DNA of 34,150 bases, taken from NCBI GenBank assembly GCA_016204355.1, contig JACQKT010000011.1, forward strand, positions 1 to 34,150, written 5' to 3'. This stretch comes from Candidatus Liptonbacteria bacterium. Lineage in GTDB: Bacteria > Patescibacteriota > Minisyncoccia > UBA6257 > 2-01-FULL-56-20. The notes beneath the pieces were generated by a model that saw nothing but the letters and a program-made list of their open reading frames with translations, was not told the origin of the DNA and did not search any database. How positions within the stretch are numbered: the first letter of the stretch is position 1; each line of letters opens with the position of its first letter. Positions 8,068 to 15,828 of the stretch are shown here, piece after piece. The translations under genes and the position numbers were made by a program.

Positions 8068-8823
8068 ATGGACTTTTCACTTGTCATACCAGCATTCATA
8101 GCCGGCATTCTCACTTTTCTTGCTCCCTGCACGCTTCCCTTGGTGCCGGGTTATTTGGCGTTCATCAGCGGCGCGTCGGTTGAGGACTTGAAAGATCCGG
8201 AAAGAGCGAAGGGCGCGAAGCGCAGGATTTTTTTGAACGGAGTGTTGTACGTTTTGGGTTTTAGTTTGGTGTTTATCGCTTTTGGAATGCTCGCAGGATT
8301 TTTGGGAACGGCGCTTGCGCCCTATCGCATCTGGCTTACGAGGGTCGGTGGAATTTTGGTGATAACTTTCGGACTTTTTCTCATAGGGGTTCTTAAACTG
8401 CCGTTTTTAACTAAAGATTTTCAACTGAAGGTCGGCGGTGCAATCGGCAGGGGGCAGGGAAAGAGTTCGTTTATCCTCGGCTCGGCATTCGCTTTCGGCT
8501 GGACGCCTTGCGTGGGGCCCATTTTGGGGTCAATACTTCTTTTGGCATCAACTACGACAACCGCGATTCAGGGCGCGTTTCTCCTTTCCGTATTTTCTTT
8601 GGGTCTTGCCATCCCGTTTTTGGCTGTTGCCTTGGGAGTCGGCTCGGCGTCAAAATATATCGCAAAACTATCGAAACTTTTGAGCGTTATTTCCGTAATC
8701 GGTGGCATATTCTTGATCGGGCTCGGCATTCTGCTTTTCACAAACAAAATGACGCTGCTCATTTACTATGGCTATCAATTTTTTGATTTTATAAATTACG
8801 ACGCATTAATAGATTACTTATAA
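8068..8823 (+). CDS. ccdA: CcdA-type transmembrane thiol reductant carrier
   Basis: A 251-residue membrane protein with six predicted helices and both CcdA/DsbD-beta signatures: FLAPCTLPLVPGYLAF (Cys21) and FGWTPCVGPILGS (Cys148). CcdA takes electrons from cytosolic thioredoxin, moves them across the membrane through this Cys pair, and reduces thioredoxin-like proteins outside. Both the electron source (TrxB-like, 2485) and the natural acceptor (TlpA-like, 3657) are in the same cassette, which strongly supports this role. It starts two bases after the phosphatase stop and has no SD. Confidence 0.92.
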   Translation: MDFSLVIPAFIAGILTFLAPCTLPLVPGYLAFISGASVEDLKDPERAKGAKRRIFLNGVLYVLGFSLVFIAFGMLAGFLGTALAPYRIWLTRVGGILVITFGLFLIGVLKLPFLTKDFQLKVGGAIGRGQGKSSFILGSAFAFGWTPCVGPILGSILLLASTTTTAIQGAFLLSVFSLGLAIPFLAVALGVGSASKYIAKLSKLLSVISVIGGIFLIGLGILLFTNKMTLLIYYGYQFFDFINYDALIDYL

Positions 8824-8830
8824 TAAAACA

Positions 8831-10183
8831 ATGGTGAAGAATTATGATCTCGTGGTAATCGGCACCGGCTCTGCCGGTTCAACCGCCGCCGGGCATCTGC
8901 GCAGGGCCGGGTGGAGCGTTGCAATTATTGATAACCGCCCTTTTGGAGGAACTTGCGCCTTGAGGGGCTGCGATCCAAAGAAAGTTCTTGTGGGCGCGGC
9001 GGATTTGGTTGACTGGTCGGAACGCATGCAGGAAAATAAGGCGTTCAAAGGAAAAGCGGAAATTGACTGGCAGGCGCTCATGAAGTTTAAGAGAACGTTT
9101 ACCGATCCTCACCCCGGGAACAAAGAAAAAGGATTTGCTAAGGCTGGCATCGAAGCGTTTCGCGGCACGGCGCGGTTTACGGGCAAGAACACCATAGCCG
9201 TCGGTGATGGCACATTGGAAGGCAGGTTTATCGTGATTGCGACGGGTGCCAAACCGGCGAAGTTGCCAATGGAAGGCGCTGAGCACCTCCTTATAAGCGA
9301 TGACTTTCTTGAACTCGAAAAACTCCCCAAGCGCATGGTTTTTGTCGGCGGCGGTTATATCTCCCTGGAATTCGCCCATGTCGTGGCTCGCGCAGGAGCA
9401 AAAGTCACGGTTCTTCACAGAGGCGAACGTTTGCTTGAGGGATTCGATAAGGATTTAGTATACAAACTTGCTAAAGCAAGCAAAGAAGCTGGCATCAATG
9501 TGGTTCTCGGCGTTTCAGTAGAGGCAGTGGAGAAAAAAGGCGAAGGATTTATGGTGAGAGCGTCTTCCGATGGCAAAAAACAATTTTTCGACGCGGACAT
9601 AGTGGTTCACGGCGCGGGGCGCGCGCCGAACATTAGCGAGCTCGATTTGGAGAAAGGCGGCGTTCAAGCGGAGAAAAGGGGTATTTCTGTAAACGAATAC
9701 CTACAGAGCGTTTCAAATCCGGCAGTTTACGCAGCAGGAGACGTCGCGGCCAGCGGCGGACTGCCACTTACGCCGATTGCTGGCCTTGACGGCTATGTTG
9801 TTGCGAGAAACATCCTTGAGGGTAATAAATACACAGCGGATTACACCGCAACGCCAACAGTAGTTTTTACCATTCCGCCACTCGCATCAGTGGGACTTGG
9901 TGAAGAACAAGCGAAAGAACAGAACCTGAAATTCCGCGTGAATTTTACGGATACATCTGACTGGTATTCTTCGCGCAGGATTAATCAAAAGCACTCTGCC
10001 TCTAAGGTGCTTGTAGAAGAAGGCAGCGAGAAGATTGTGGGAGCGCACATTCTTGGCCACAACGCGGAGGAGATTATCAATATTTTTGCGCTGGCGATCA
10101 AACACAATTTAACCGCAAGTGACTTGAATGAAATGATTTGGGCATATCCTACGAACGCTTCGGATATACCTTACATGGTTTAA
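8831..10183 (+). CDS. Glutathione/mercuric reductase-like flavoprotein
   Basis: A 450-residue pyridine-nucleotide disulfide oxidoreductase. It has an N-terminal FAD motif (GTGSAGSTAAGHLRRAG), the redox-active GTCALRGCDPKK (Cys42 and Cys47), a central NAD(P) motif VGGGYISLEFAHV, and a FAD motif AVYAAGDVA. The C-terminal dimerisation domain ends in WAYPTNASDIPYMV. In glutathione reductase, dihydrolipoamide dehydrogenase and MerA the matching position is a His (as in HPT or AHPT) that acts as catalytic base; here it is Tyr. MerA's C-terminal Cys pair is also absent. It is therefore a disulfide or other reductase of unassigned substrate, last in the cassette, seven bases after ccdA. Confidence 0.88.
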   Translation: MVKNYDLVVIGTGSAGSTAAGHLRRAGWSVAIIDNRPFGGTCALRGCDPKKVLVGAADLVDWSERMQENKAFKGKAEIDWQALMKFKRTFTDPHPGNKEKGFAKAGIEAFRGTARFTGKNTIAVGDGTLEGRFIVIATGAKPAKLPMEGAEHLLISDDFLELEKLPKRMVFVGGGYISLEFAHVVARAGAKVTVLHRGERLLEGFDKDLVYKLAKASKEAGINVVLGVSVEAVEKKGEGFMVRASSDGKKQFFDADIVVHGAGRAPNISELDLEKGGVQAEKRGISVNEYLQSVSNPAVYAAGDVAASGGLPLTPIAGLDGYVVARNILEGNKYTADYTATPTVVFTIPPLASVGLGEEQAKEQNLKFRVNFTDTSDWYSSRRINQKHSASKVLVEEGSEKIVGAHILGHNAEEIINIFALAIKHNLTASDLNEMIWAYPTNASDIPYMV

Positions 10184-10515
10184 CTATGAAAACGGAGATA
10201 TCAACACTTTTACCCCGTTCGGTCTTGGGATAAAAAGTATTGACGGCTGCGGGGTAAGGATTCTCAAAAATATGAGCCTGAAGAGGCCAGCAAAGAAAAG
10301 AAAAAGCCGTCCCTGCTGTGGATTTTTCTTTTGCCTGTCCGGATTCGGACCAGCACAACCCCGTATTGGAAGGCCGTCGCGTAGCGACGGGTTGGGAAAC
10401 CAGAAGGTTTTCCAGGCGAGGGGCGGGGCGAGACGGAAGGTCGATTCCAAGCCACAAAGTTTCTATTTAATCATTAATGACTGGTCGAGAAAAACGATTA
10501 TAATAAAAATGACCT
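10184..10515 (+). other. 332-base non-coding stretch rich in inverted repeats
   Basis: No convincing gene. Overlapping ORFs occur on both strands, but their products are low-complexity Arg/Pro/Ser-rich and I do not accept them. Several inverted repeats are present: TTACCCCG (10210-10217) with CGGGGTAA (10250-10257); GACGGCT with AGCCGTC further on; GTCCGgattCGGAC; a tight CCGTCGC-GTA-GCGACGG hairpin; and GGAAACC-agaa-GGTTTTCC. The stretch is more GC-rich than its surroundings and marks the end of the redox cassette. It could be a structured RNA, a repeat element or a decayed insertion. Confidence 0.5.
10499..10504 (+). promoter_or_regulatory. -10 box for the kinase gene, near-leaderless
   Basis: A perfect TATAAT ends 11 bases before the ATG at 10516, so the transcript should carry only a few bases of leader. 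It would drive the kinase and CYTH genes. Confidence 0.45.
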
Positions 10516-11091
10516 ATGAAAAGGAAAAAAGCTCAAATCATCGTCTTGTATGGGCCAATGGCTGTCGGCAAATTAACTGTCGGGAAGGTATTATCGAAAA
10601 AATTAGGATATAAGCTGACACACAATCATCTCATAAACGACCTGGCATTGAGCGTCTTCGAAAGAGGGACACTTGAAGCCAACAGAATGATAGAAAAGCT
10701 TCGCTACGAATTTTATGAAAAGGCGGCAAAATCCGGGAAAAATATTATTATCACGCATGCCTATTCGCATAATTTTGTTTCTCCGACAGGATTGTCAGAC
10801 TCGGAGTATATGAAAAAATTGGAGAAGAAATTGAAAAAGGGTGGCGCCAGCGTTCTTTTCGTTCATCTTCAGGCAAAAAATAAGACGCTTTTAAGTAGAG
10901 TTAAAAACGTGTCGAGAAAAAAATATGAAAAACTCACCGATGTATCAACAATGAAAAATCATCTGAATACAAAAGATTTTGCCACATCAGCTCCTGTTAA
11001 AAACAATATAGTCGTAGATAATACGAGCCTTTCACCTCAAAAAGTTGCCCAAATCATAATAAATAAAATAAATGCGCGAAATCGAAGTTAA
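10516..11091 (+). CDS. P-loop kinase-like NTPase
   Basis: A 191-residue protein starting with a P-loop, IIVLYGPMAVGKLTVGKVLSKKLGY, in the style of shikimate, gluconate and related small-molecule kinases. THNHLINDLA follows where these kinases bind the acceptor. NIIITHAYSH and SVLFVHLQAKNKTLLSRV look like the Walker-B strand and the Arg-containing lid. The substrate cannot be named; family members include nucleotide, sugar and antibiotic-modifying kinases. The 3' end overlaps the CYTH gene by 20 bases, so the two are co-translated and may act on related phosphorylated compounds. The codons are more AT-rich than in the neighbouring genes. Confidence 0.7.
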   Translation: MKRKKAQIIVLYGPMAVGKLTVGKVLSKKLGYKLTHNHLINDLALSVFERGTLEANRMIEKLRYEFYEKAAKSGKNIIITHAYSHNFVSPTGLSDSEYMKKLEKKLKKGGASVLFVHLQAKNKTLLSRVKNVSRKKYEKLTDVSTMKNHLNTKDFATSAPVKNNIVVDNTSLSPQKVAQIIINKINARNRS

Positions 11092-11635
11092 ATTGAAAGT
11101 AAAAGACCTTGAGGCGCTTGAACAAGTTTTAAAAACCCGGGGATGCGTTCTCTCGGCGCCCGTTCGTCAGCACGACACGATTTATTCAAAGGCGGGAGAC
11201 ACTTCCATTTGGGAAAGAATGGAAGAAGGAGATATTGTTCTTCGCATACGCCGCGACGACAAGGGAGCCATGTTCACAATCAAACAGCAGTTAACGCACG
11301 AATTGGACAATACCGAATACGAAACGCGGATAGAGAACCCGGAAACGTTCCATAAGGCACTTTTGCTTCTGGGATTCGCGCCGGAAGTGGAGGTTAAAAA
11401 GACACGGCGCGAAGGCAAGCTGGGAAGCGATGAAATCTGCCTCGATGAAGTTGAAGAACTTGGTAATTTTGTGGAACTCGAACGGCTGACCGACGATGAT
11501 GTCGACCCCGAAAAAGTAGCCGAGGAACTGTACGGAAAACTGGAATCACTCGGCCTTTCCAGAAATGATGCGGAAAAGCGGGGATACGATACGCAGATTT
11601 ATCAGCTGAGTATTATAAAAAAGTCAAAACTTTGA
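11072..11635 (+). CDS. CYTH-domain protein (class IV adenylate cyclase/ThTPase type)
   Basis: A 187-residue protein. It begins with the ExExK signature (REIEVKLKV), then charged strands typical of the CYTH tunnel fold: DIVLRIRRDD, FTIKQQL, EYETRIENPE, a VKKTRR pair and ICLDEVEELGNFVELE. CYTH enzymes bind triphosphates with metal ions; known activities are adenylate cyclase (CyaB class), thiamine triphosphatase and tripolyphosphatase. The C-terminal region (GYDTQIYQLS) resembles bacterial class IV cyclase-like members. Which activity applies cannot be read from sequence. It overlaps the kinase gene and meets the DUF3175 gene tail to tail with a 12-base overlap. Confidence 0.82.
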   Translation: MREIEVKLKVKDLEALEQVLKTRGCVLSAPVRQHDTIYSKAGDTSIWERMEEGDIVLRIRRDDKGAMFTIKQQLTHELDNTEYETRIENPETFHKALLLLGFAPEVEVKKTRREGKLGSDEICLDEVEELGNFVELERLTDDDVDPEKVAEELYGKLESLGLSRNDAEKRGYDTQIYQLSIIKKSKL

Positions 11636-11926
11636 ATTTTTATTCCTACCAAACGATTTTCGCAGCTCGGTTTTCGCTTTTTCCAGAATATTTTTTTGTT
11701 TTGCCGGCAGGTTTTTACCCGCGCGGTTGATATAGAAACTCAACATCGACATCGCGGAGCGAAACGGCTCCGATTTCCTGCGGGCGCTTGATTTGGCGGA
11801 ACGTTTAAGAGACAAAACGATACGCTGCGGGTCTTTCCATGTAAACATATTCCGTTCCAGGTCAAGCGCATTGCTTTCGCGCGTTACTTTATCAGACCAT
11901 CTTTTTTTGGATTTTGTCTTTGACAT
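11624..11926 (-). CDS. DUF3175 protein
   Basis: A 100-residue, very basic protein that matches DUF3175 along its whole length: KKRWSDKVTRESNALDLE near the start, FTWKDPQRIVLSLKRSA in the middle, and the hallmark PFRSAMSMLSFYINRAGKNL near the C-terminus. The family is small, soluble and of unknown function; the high charge suggests nucleic-acid or ribosome contact, but that is a guess. It lies downstream of uppP with a 21-base gap and may share its transcript. Its end overlaps the convergent CYTH gene. Confidence 0.88.
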   Translation of the reverse strand: MSKTKSKKRWSDKVTRESNALDLERNMFTWKDPQRIVLSLKRSAKSSARRKSEPFRSAMSMLSFYINRAGKNLPAKQKNILEKAKTELRKSFGRNKNSKF

Positions 11927-11947
11927 TTTATTTCCGGCCGGGGAACG

Positions 11948-12715
11948 TTAGCCGTGCAGGAGGAATATTAAAACCAAGAGCAGGCGGTAAATTCCGAATG
12001 ACGTAAAAGTATGGCGCGCGATGTATCTGAGAAGCCACTTTACCGCCAGGACTGCGGTTATGAACGAAACAACGAAACCGAGCAACAAAACGCCGGCTTG
12101 GTCCGCATTCCATGCCCCTGCGCTTTTAAGCAGATCCAAGCCTGTTGCTGCCGCCATTGTCGGAACTGCAAGAAGGAACGAAAATTCCACGATTGTTTTC
12201 CGCGGGATTCCCATGAGAAGACCGCCGACTATCGTTGCCGCGGAGCGCGAAACGCCGGGAATCATTGCAACCGACTGGAAAAGACCCAGCGCGAGACACT
12301 GTCTGTAGCTTATTGCGTTCATATCGAGCGTTTCCTGTTTTGTCCCTCGCAAGAATTTTTCCAAAAGAATGAGAAAAATTCCTCCGACTGCAAGCGACCA
12401 TAGAACAACGGATATGTTCCCCAAAAGATAATTCTTTACAGCCTTATAAAACAGGAATCCCAGAATTCCGGTCGGAAGAAAAGCAACAAGAAGTTTTTTC
12501 AGAATCTCGATTTTGACAAGGTCTTTCCAGTAAAGCCACACGACCGCCAATACGGCGCCCAGCTGAATGATTATTTCGAACGATTTCACGTAATCGGACT
12601 GCGTTATACGTAAGACGTCGGAAGCAAGAATCAAATGCGCCGTGGAGGAAATCGGCAAAAATTCCGTGAATCCTTCGATAACGCCGAGAATGACAGCCTG
12701 TATTTCCGTGATCAT
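11948..12715 (-). CDS. uppP: Undecaprenyl-diphosphatase UppP (BacA)
   Basis: A 255-residue integral membrane protein with the two BacA/UppP signatures: GVIEGFTEFLPISSTAHLIL near the N-terminus, and PGVSRSAATIVGGLLMGI in the middle, which holds the conserved Ser-Arg. It removes a phosphate from undecaprenyl diphosphate, recycling the lipid carrier for peptidoglycan and other cell-wall polymers, and overproduction gives bacitracin resistance. About eight helices are predicted. Its length matches the family. It sits 133 bases downstream of the ABC exporter in the same direction. The gap 12716-12848 holds no other feature I can support. Confidence 0.95.
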   Translation of the reverse strand: MITEIQAVILGVIEGFTEFLPISSTAHLILASDVLRITQSDYVKSFEIIIQLGAVLAVVWLYWKDLVKIEILKKLLVAFLPTGILGFLFYKAVKNYLLGNISVVLWSLAVGGIFLILLEKFLRGTKQETLDMNAISYRQCLALGLFQSVAMIPGVSRSAATIVGGLLMGIPRKTIVEFSFLLAVPTMAAATGLDLLKSAGAWNADQAGVLLLGFVVSFITAVLAVKWLLRYIARHTFTSFGIYRLLLVLIFLLHG

Positions 12716-12848
12716 TTCTTATCTTAAGCATAACACGCATTCCGGGGCTGGTTCATATGTTGCGCTTTTCAACATCCTGAGCTGGCTTACGGCGAAAAAA
12801 AACATACCCCCGCACTTCATTCTCTCATTCGCGCAAGTCGGCAAATGC

Positions 12849-14618
12849 TTATGGCCTGTCCGCCAAAAATCCCTCGGTTTGCAGGTCAACCATTTTTTTG
12901 TAGGTCGGGCATTTTTTCATAAGTTCCGGGTGCGGGCCGATGCCGATTATTTTGCCGTTGTCGAGGACTATTATTTTGTCCGCATGCCGCACAGTTGAAA
13001 GCCGGTGCGCTATTATAAGCGTCGTCCTTCCTTTCATAAGCATATTTATTCCCTGTTGAACTTTTTTCTCGGTTATGCTGTCGAGTGCGCTCGTCGGCTC
13101 GTCGAGAACCACTATCTGCGGATTTTTGAGAATCGCCCTTGCTATTGCCATGCGCTGTTTTTCGCCGCCGGAAAGCCTAATTCCTCTTTCTCCGATCAGC
13201 GTATCGTATTCGTTCTTGAGTTTTCCTATAAATTCATGCGCGTGCGCCTGCTTGGCGGCGCTTATTATCCTTTCTCTACTCGCGCCCGGGTCGCCGTAGG
13301 CAATATTTTCGGCGACCGTTTCGTTGTACATCGCATTTTCCTGGAGCACGGTGCCAATGTGTTTTTTTATTTCTTCGGCGCGGAAATTTTTGATATCCGT
13401 TCCGTCTATTCGGATGGCCCCGCCCGTCGTATCTACCAGGCGGGTAAGAAGCATCATTATAGTCGTTTTGCCCGAGCCGGAATGCCCGACAATCGCGACG
13501 GTTTCGCCTGCGTCTATCTCAAAAGAAATATTTTTTATGCGAAAAGAATCTTTTTCGTTGTTTGAATAAAAAAACGAAACATTGTCGAAAGCTATGTTGC
13601 CCTTTACGCACGAAACTTCGGCGGGCTCGGCGGATTGTACGACTCCGTCTTTCTCGGACATCAGTGAAATCAGCCTTTCAATCTGCTGGGCTCGCCTTGA
13701 ATACTGCGGAAGTATGTCTCCAAGGAGATGCAACGGCACGAGGATTTCATTAAGGAGACCCATAAACATAAAAAGCGTTCCCAGCGTTATCGAGCCGTTC
13801 TGGACGAAAAATATGCCCGTGCCGAGAACGAGAAAGCGGGCAAATGCGTCCGGGTTCAGCGTTTCGGCGATACGCCACCTTTTATTCAGCTCCAATTGCG
13901 CTTCAACTGCCGTGTCGCTGTATTTTTTCTGCCGCTCCATAAAAATCTCCTCGTGCGGATTGAGCTTGTAGGTGACGATGTTTAAAACCTGGTCCGCGAG
14001 ATGTTCATGTTTTTCTTCCCAAAGCCTGTTAACTCTTTTTTGCTCGTCCTCGTATTTTTTGACGTGCCTGGCGATGAACCAAAGCGTAGGCGGAATGACT
14101 GAAACCGCTATCAGCGTCATTTGCCAGCTTATCGAAAGGGCGATAAAAAGCATTCCGACGAAACCGAGAATCGCCGAAAAGAAACGGCCGAGCCACCAAT
14201 TGGTCATCTCCCACGTGCTTACGTCGGCGTCGTCGACTATTTTCACGAGCCGGCTGGAATGACGAGCGGCGTGTTTCGAATAATCCATCCGCAGAAGGCG
14301 GCGGTAGCCGGAGAGATGCATTTTCTGCGAGCTCCGATTTCCTATGTACCAGGAAAGGTGCGATGCCCTTGCGCCCGTAAAATTCATGATGACTGCCAGC
14401 AAAAACCAAAAAATCACCACGATGACCAAAGTTCTTATCTGCGAATCTAGAAAAATCCTGTTAATCAGCCCCGTAGTCAGGGTGTCGACAACGACCTTGT
14501 AAAGATACGGCTCCGTGAGCCGCGCCCCGACGCTGATAAGAAGAAAAACAACCAAAAGAAACATCGAACGCTTCTGTTCGAGGGCGAGGGAAAATATGCA
14601 TTTAAGGTATTTGGGCAT
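12849..14618 (-). CDS. ABC exporter, fused permease and ATPase (MsbA/multidrug type)
   Basis: A 589-residue half-transporter. The N-terminal half (about 1-310) has six membrane helices, the first being RSMFLLVVFLLISVGARL. The C-terminal ATPase has Walker A GHSGSGKTT, the Q-loop in LQENAMYN, the signature LSGGEKQRMAIARA, Walker B IVVLDEPTSALD and the switch His in IIAHRLSTV. All catalytic residues are present, so it should be active as a homodimer. The substrate cannot be predicted; family members export lipids, drugs and peptides. The next gene downstream is uppP, which makes a cell-envelope lipid or glycan role reasonable. A terminator-like hairpin separates it from the small membrane-protein gene upstream. 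Confidence 0.92.
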   Translation of the reverse strand: MPKYLKCIFSLALEQKRSMFLLVVFLLISVGARLTEPYLYKVVVDTLTTGLINRIFLDSQIRTLVIVVIFWFLLAVIMNFTGARASHLSWYIGNRSSQKMHLSGYRRLLRMDYSKHAARHSSRLVKIVDDADVSTWEMTNWWLGRFFSAILGFVGMLFIALSISWQMTLIAVSVIPPTLWFIARHVKKYEDEQKRVNRLWEEKHEHLADQVLNIVTYKLNPHEEIFMERQKKYSDTAVEAQLELNKRWRIAETLNPDAFARFLVLGTGIFFVQNGSITLGTLFMFMGLLNEILVPLHLLGDILPQYSRRAQQIERLISLMSEKDGVVQSAEPAEVSCVKGNIAFDNVSFFYSNNEKDSFRIKNISFEIDAGETVAIVGHSGSGKTTIMMLLTRLVDTTGGAIRIDGTDIKNFRAEEIKKHIGTVLQENAMYNETVAENIAYGDPGASRERIISAAKQAHAHEFIGKLKNEYDTLIGERGIRLSGGEKQRMAIARAILKNPQIVVLDEPTSALDSITEKKVQQGINMLMKGRTTLIIAHRLSTVRHADKIIVLDNGKIIGIGPHPELMKKCPTYKKMVDLQTEGFLADRP

Positions 14619-14661
14619 TTATTTCTTAAGTTTATTGGAAATATTGAATATTTGCGAAATT

Positions 14662-14698
14662 AAAAAGCCCCAGTTCATTTAGCTAGTCAGGGCTTTTT
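14662..14698 (-). terminator. Intrinsic terminator
   Basis: A perfect 9-bp stem, AAAAAGCCC with GGGCTTTTT, encloses a 19-base loop and ends in a T run on both strands. It follows the two-gene minus-strand unit 15663-14718 and precedes the ABC exporter. It can work in either direction. Confidence 0.8.
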
Positions 14699-14717
14699 AT
14701 CGCGAAGCTGCTTCTGG

Positions 14718-14942
14718 CTAAAGCGAATTCAAGTCCGAGTCTATGCCTTTGAAGTCCGGTTCTTCGACGTTTATATTGTCCAAATCCTGATTTATCGATG
14801 CCGTGTCGTTTCCCGCGGATGTGCCGCCCTGGGTTCCGGGAGCAGAAACATCGGAAGTTCTCTCGCTGTTCAGCCACAACCATGCTCCGGCGATAATTAT
14901 CACGACAACGGCGATGATTGCATAAAGTGATTTTTTGTCCAT
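14718..14942 (-). CDS. Small single-pass membrane protein (74 aa)
   Basis: A 74-residue protein: a short basic start (MDKKS), one membrane helix (about 5-25, LYAIIAVVVIIIAGAWLWL), then an acidic, Ser/Gly/Asn-rich tail ending DSDLNSL. The tail should lie outside the cytoplasm and repeats a D-L-(D/N) pattern (DLDNI...DSDLNSL), as in many short Patescibacteria-type surface proteins. The function is unknown. It follows the coiled-coil exported protein after only four bases, so the pair probably works together at the cell surface. Confidence 0.75.
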   Translation of the reverse strand: MDKKSLYAIIAVVVIIIAGAWLWLNSERTSDVSAPGTQGGTSAGNDTASINQDLDNINVEEPDFKGIDSDLNSL

Positions 14943-14946
14943 ATTT

Positions 14947-15663
14947 TTATTGATTTGTTGATGTTGCCGTCGACGTTGCCGTTGATGTGGCCGTTGAAGT
15001 GTTGTTCACCAGCTGGTCGATTCCGGAGATTCTGCCCAAGGCGACCGCAGCCTGGCGAACGGCGTCTCTCGCGGTTTTTACCACATCCCTGACTTTCACA
15101 AGGTCGTCGTGCAGAACTTGCCGTGCGATACCAACTTTATTCCTGAGCGTCGCATCGTCGGTGATATCGAGCGAATAAGTTTTGCCAACTTGAGCGGAAA
15201 CCGCCGTTCTCGCGGCAGAAATCGCGCTTTGTGCATTAGTGATAGCCGTGCGCACTGAGGCAACATCTTTTCCGTTCGCCTGAGCCGTGTCGGTTCTTGA
15301 TACGATGCGGTTCAAAACATTTTCTATCTGGTCAAGCACATTCGCGTAGTGGGTTGTCATCCGGGCATTCAGGTCCGAAATGCTCTGGTCAATGCGCTCC
15401 ACGATTTTTCTTTTGGCTTCGTCCCTGATGTTCTGGAGTTTCGCTTTAAGTTCCTCCCGACGGGTTTGTATCGTCCCTTGGAGTTCTGCGCGCCTGGCTT
15501 CGATTGTCTGACGGAAGTTTTCTCTCGCGTTTTGCACCTGTTGTTGAATCGACTCTTTGATTTGTCCCCGCGTATTTGTGCCCGACGCAGTCGAGCTTAC
15601 TTGCGCCGCTGCGGGAAGCGCAAGTATCAGCAAAAACACCGCGATTAATATGTTTTTAATCAT
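14947..15663 (-). CDS. Exported coiled-coil protein with Ser-Thr-Ala repeat tail
   Basis: I chose the start at 15663 because it gives a clean signal peptide (MIKNILIAVFLLILALPAAAQ); the ORF start at 15744 adds 27 residues with no signal. The 238-residue product has a long charged helix (about 35-110) rich in Gln, Arg, Glu and Lys, probably a coiled coil. A second Ala-rich helical section (about 120-215) carries heptad-like spacing. The tail is made of TSTA units encoded by a degenerate 12-base tandem repeat (about 14953-15000). The protein should be secreted or surface-attached. No enzyme motif is visible. It is followed by the 74-aa membrane protein. Confidence 0.78.
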   Translation of the reverse strand: MIKNILIAVFLLILALPAAAQVSSTASGTNTRGQIKESIQQQVQNARENFRQTIEARRAELQGTIQTRREELKAKLQNIRDEAKRKIVERIDQSISDLNARMTTHYANVLDQIENVLNRIVSRTDTAQANGKDVASVRTAITNAQSAISAARTAVSAQVGKTYSLDITDDATLRNKVGIARQVLHDDLVKVRDVVKTARDAVRQAAVALGRISGIDQLVNNTSTATSTATSTATSTNQ

Positions 15664-15738
15664 GTTTTTATTATACCATAATTGCGGCTTAGCGCAGCTC
15701 CTGCTATTTTTATCGGGCAAAATTAATCCGAATTTAAG

Positions 15739-15767
15739 TTGCAATCCGCCAATTTTTGTGTTATTCT
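15739..15767 (+). promoter_or_regulatory. Putative typA promoter
   Basis: TTGCAA (15739-15744) and TATTCT (15762-15767) are 17 bases apart. They predict a leader of about 55 bases that contains a GGCTGC/GCAGCC pairing and a short GCCC-taagc-GGGC stem followed by T residues, just before the ATG at 15829. No SD is present. Confidence 0.4.
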
Positions 15768-15828
15768 TTGGCTGCTCTTAAGCCCCTGTCCAAACAAAGG
15801 CAGCCCTAAGCGGGCATTTTTAATTATT

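Noticed and set aside
10149-10613. Overlapping ORFs on both strands between the flavoprotein and kinase genes
   Set aside because: The products are low-complexity Arg/Pro/Ser-rich, mutually overlapping, without SD or domain, and lie in a hairpin-rich GC-rich spacer.
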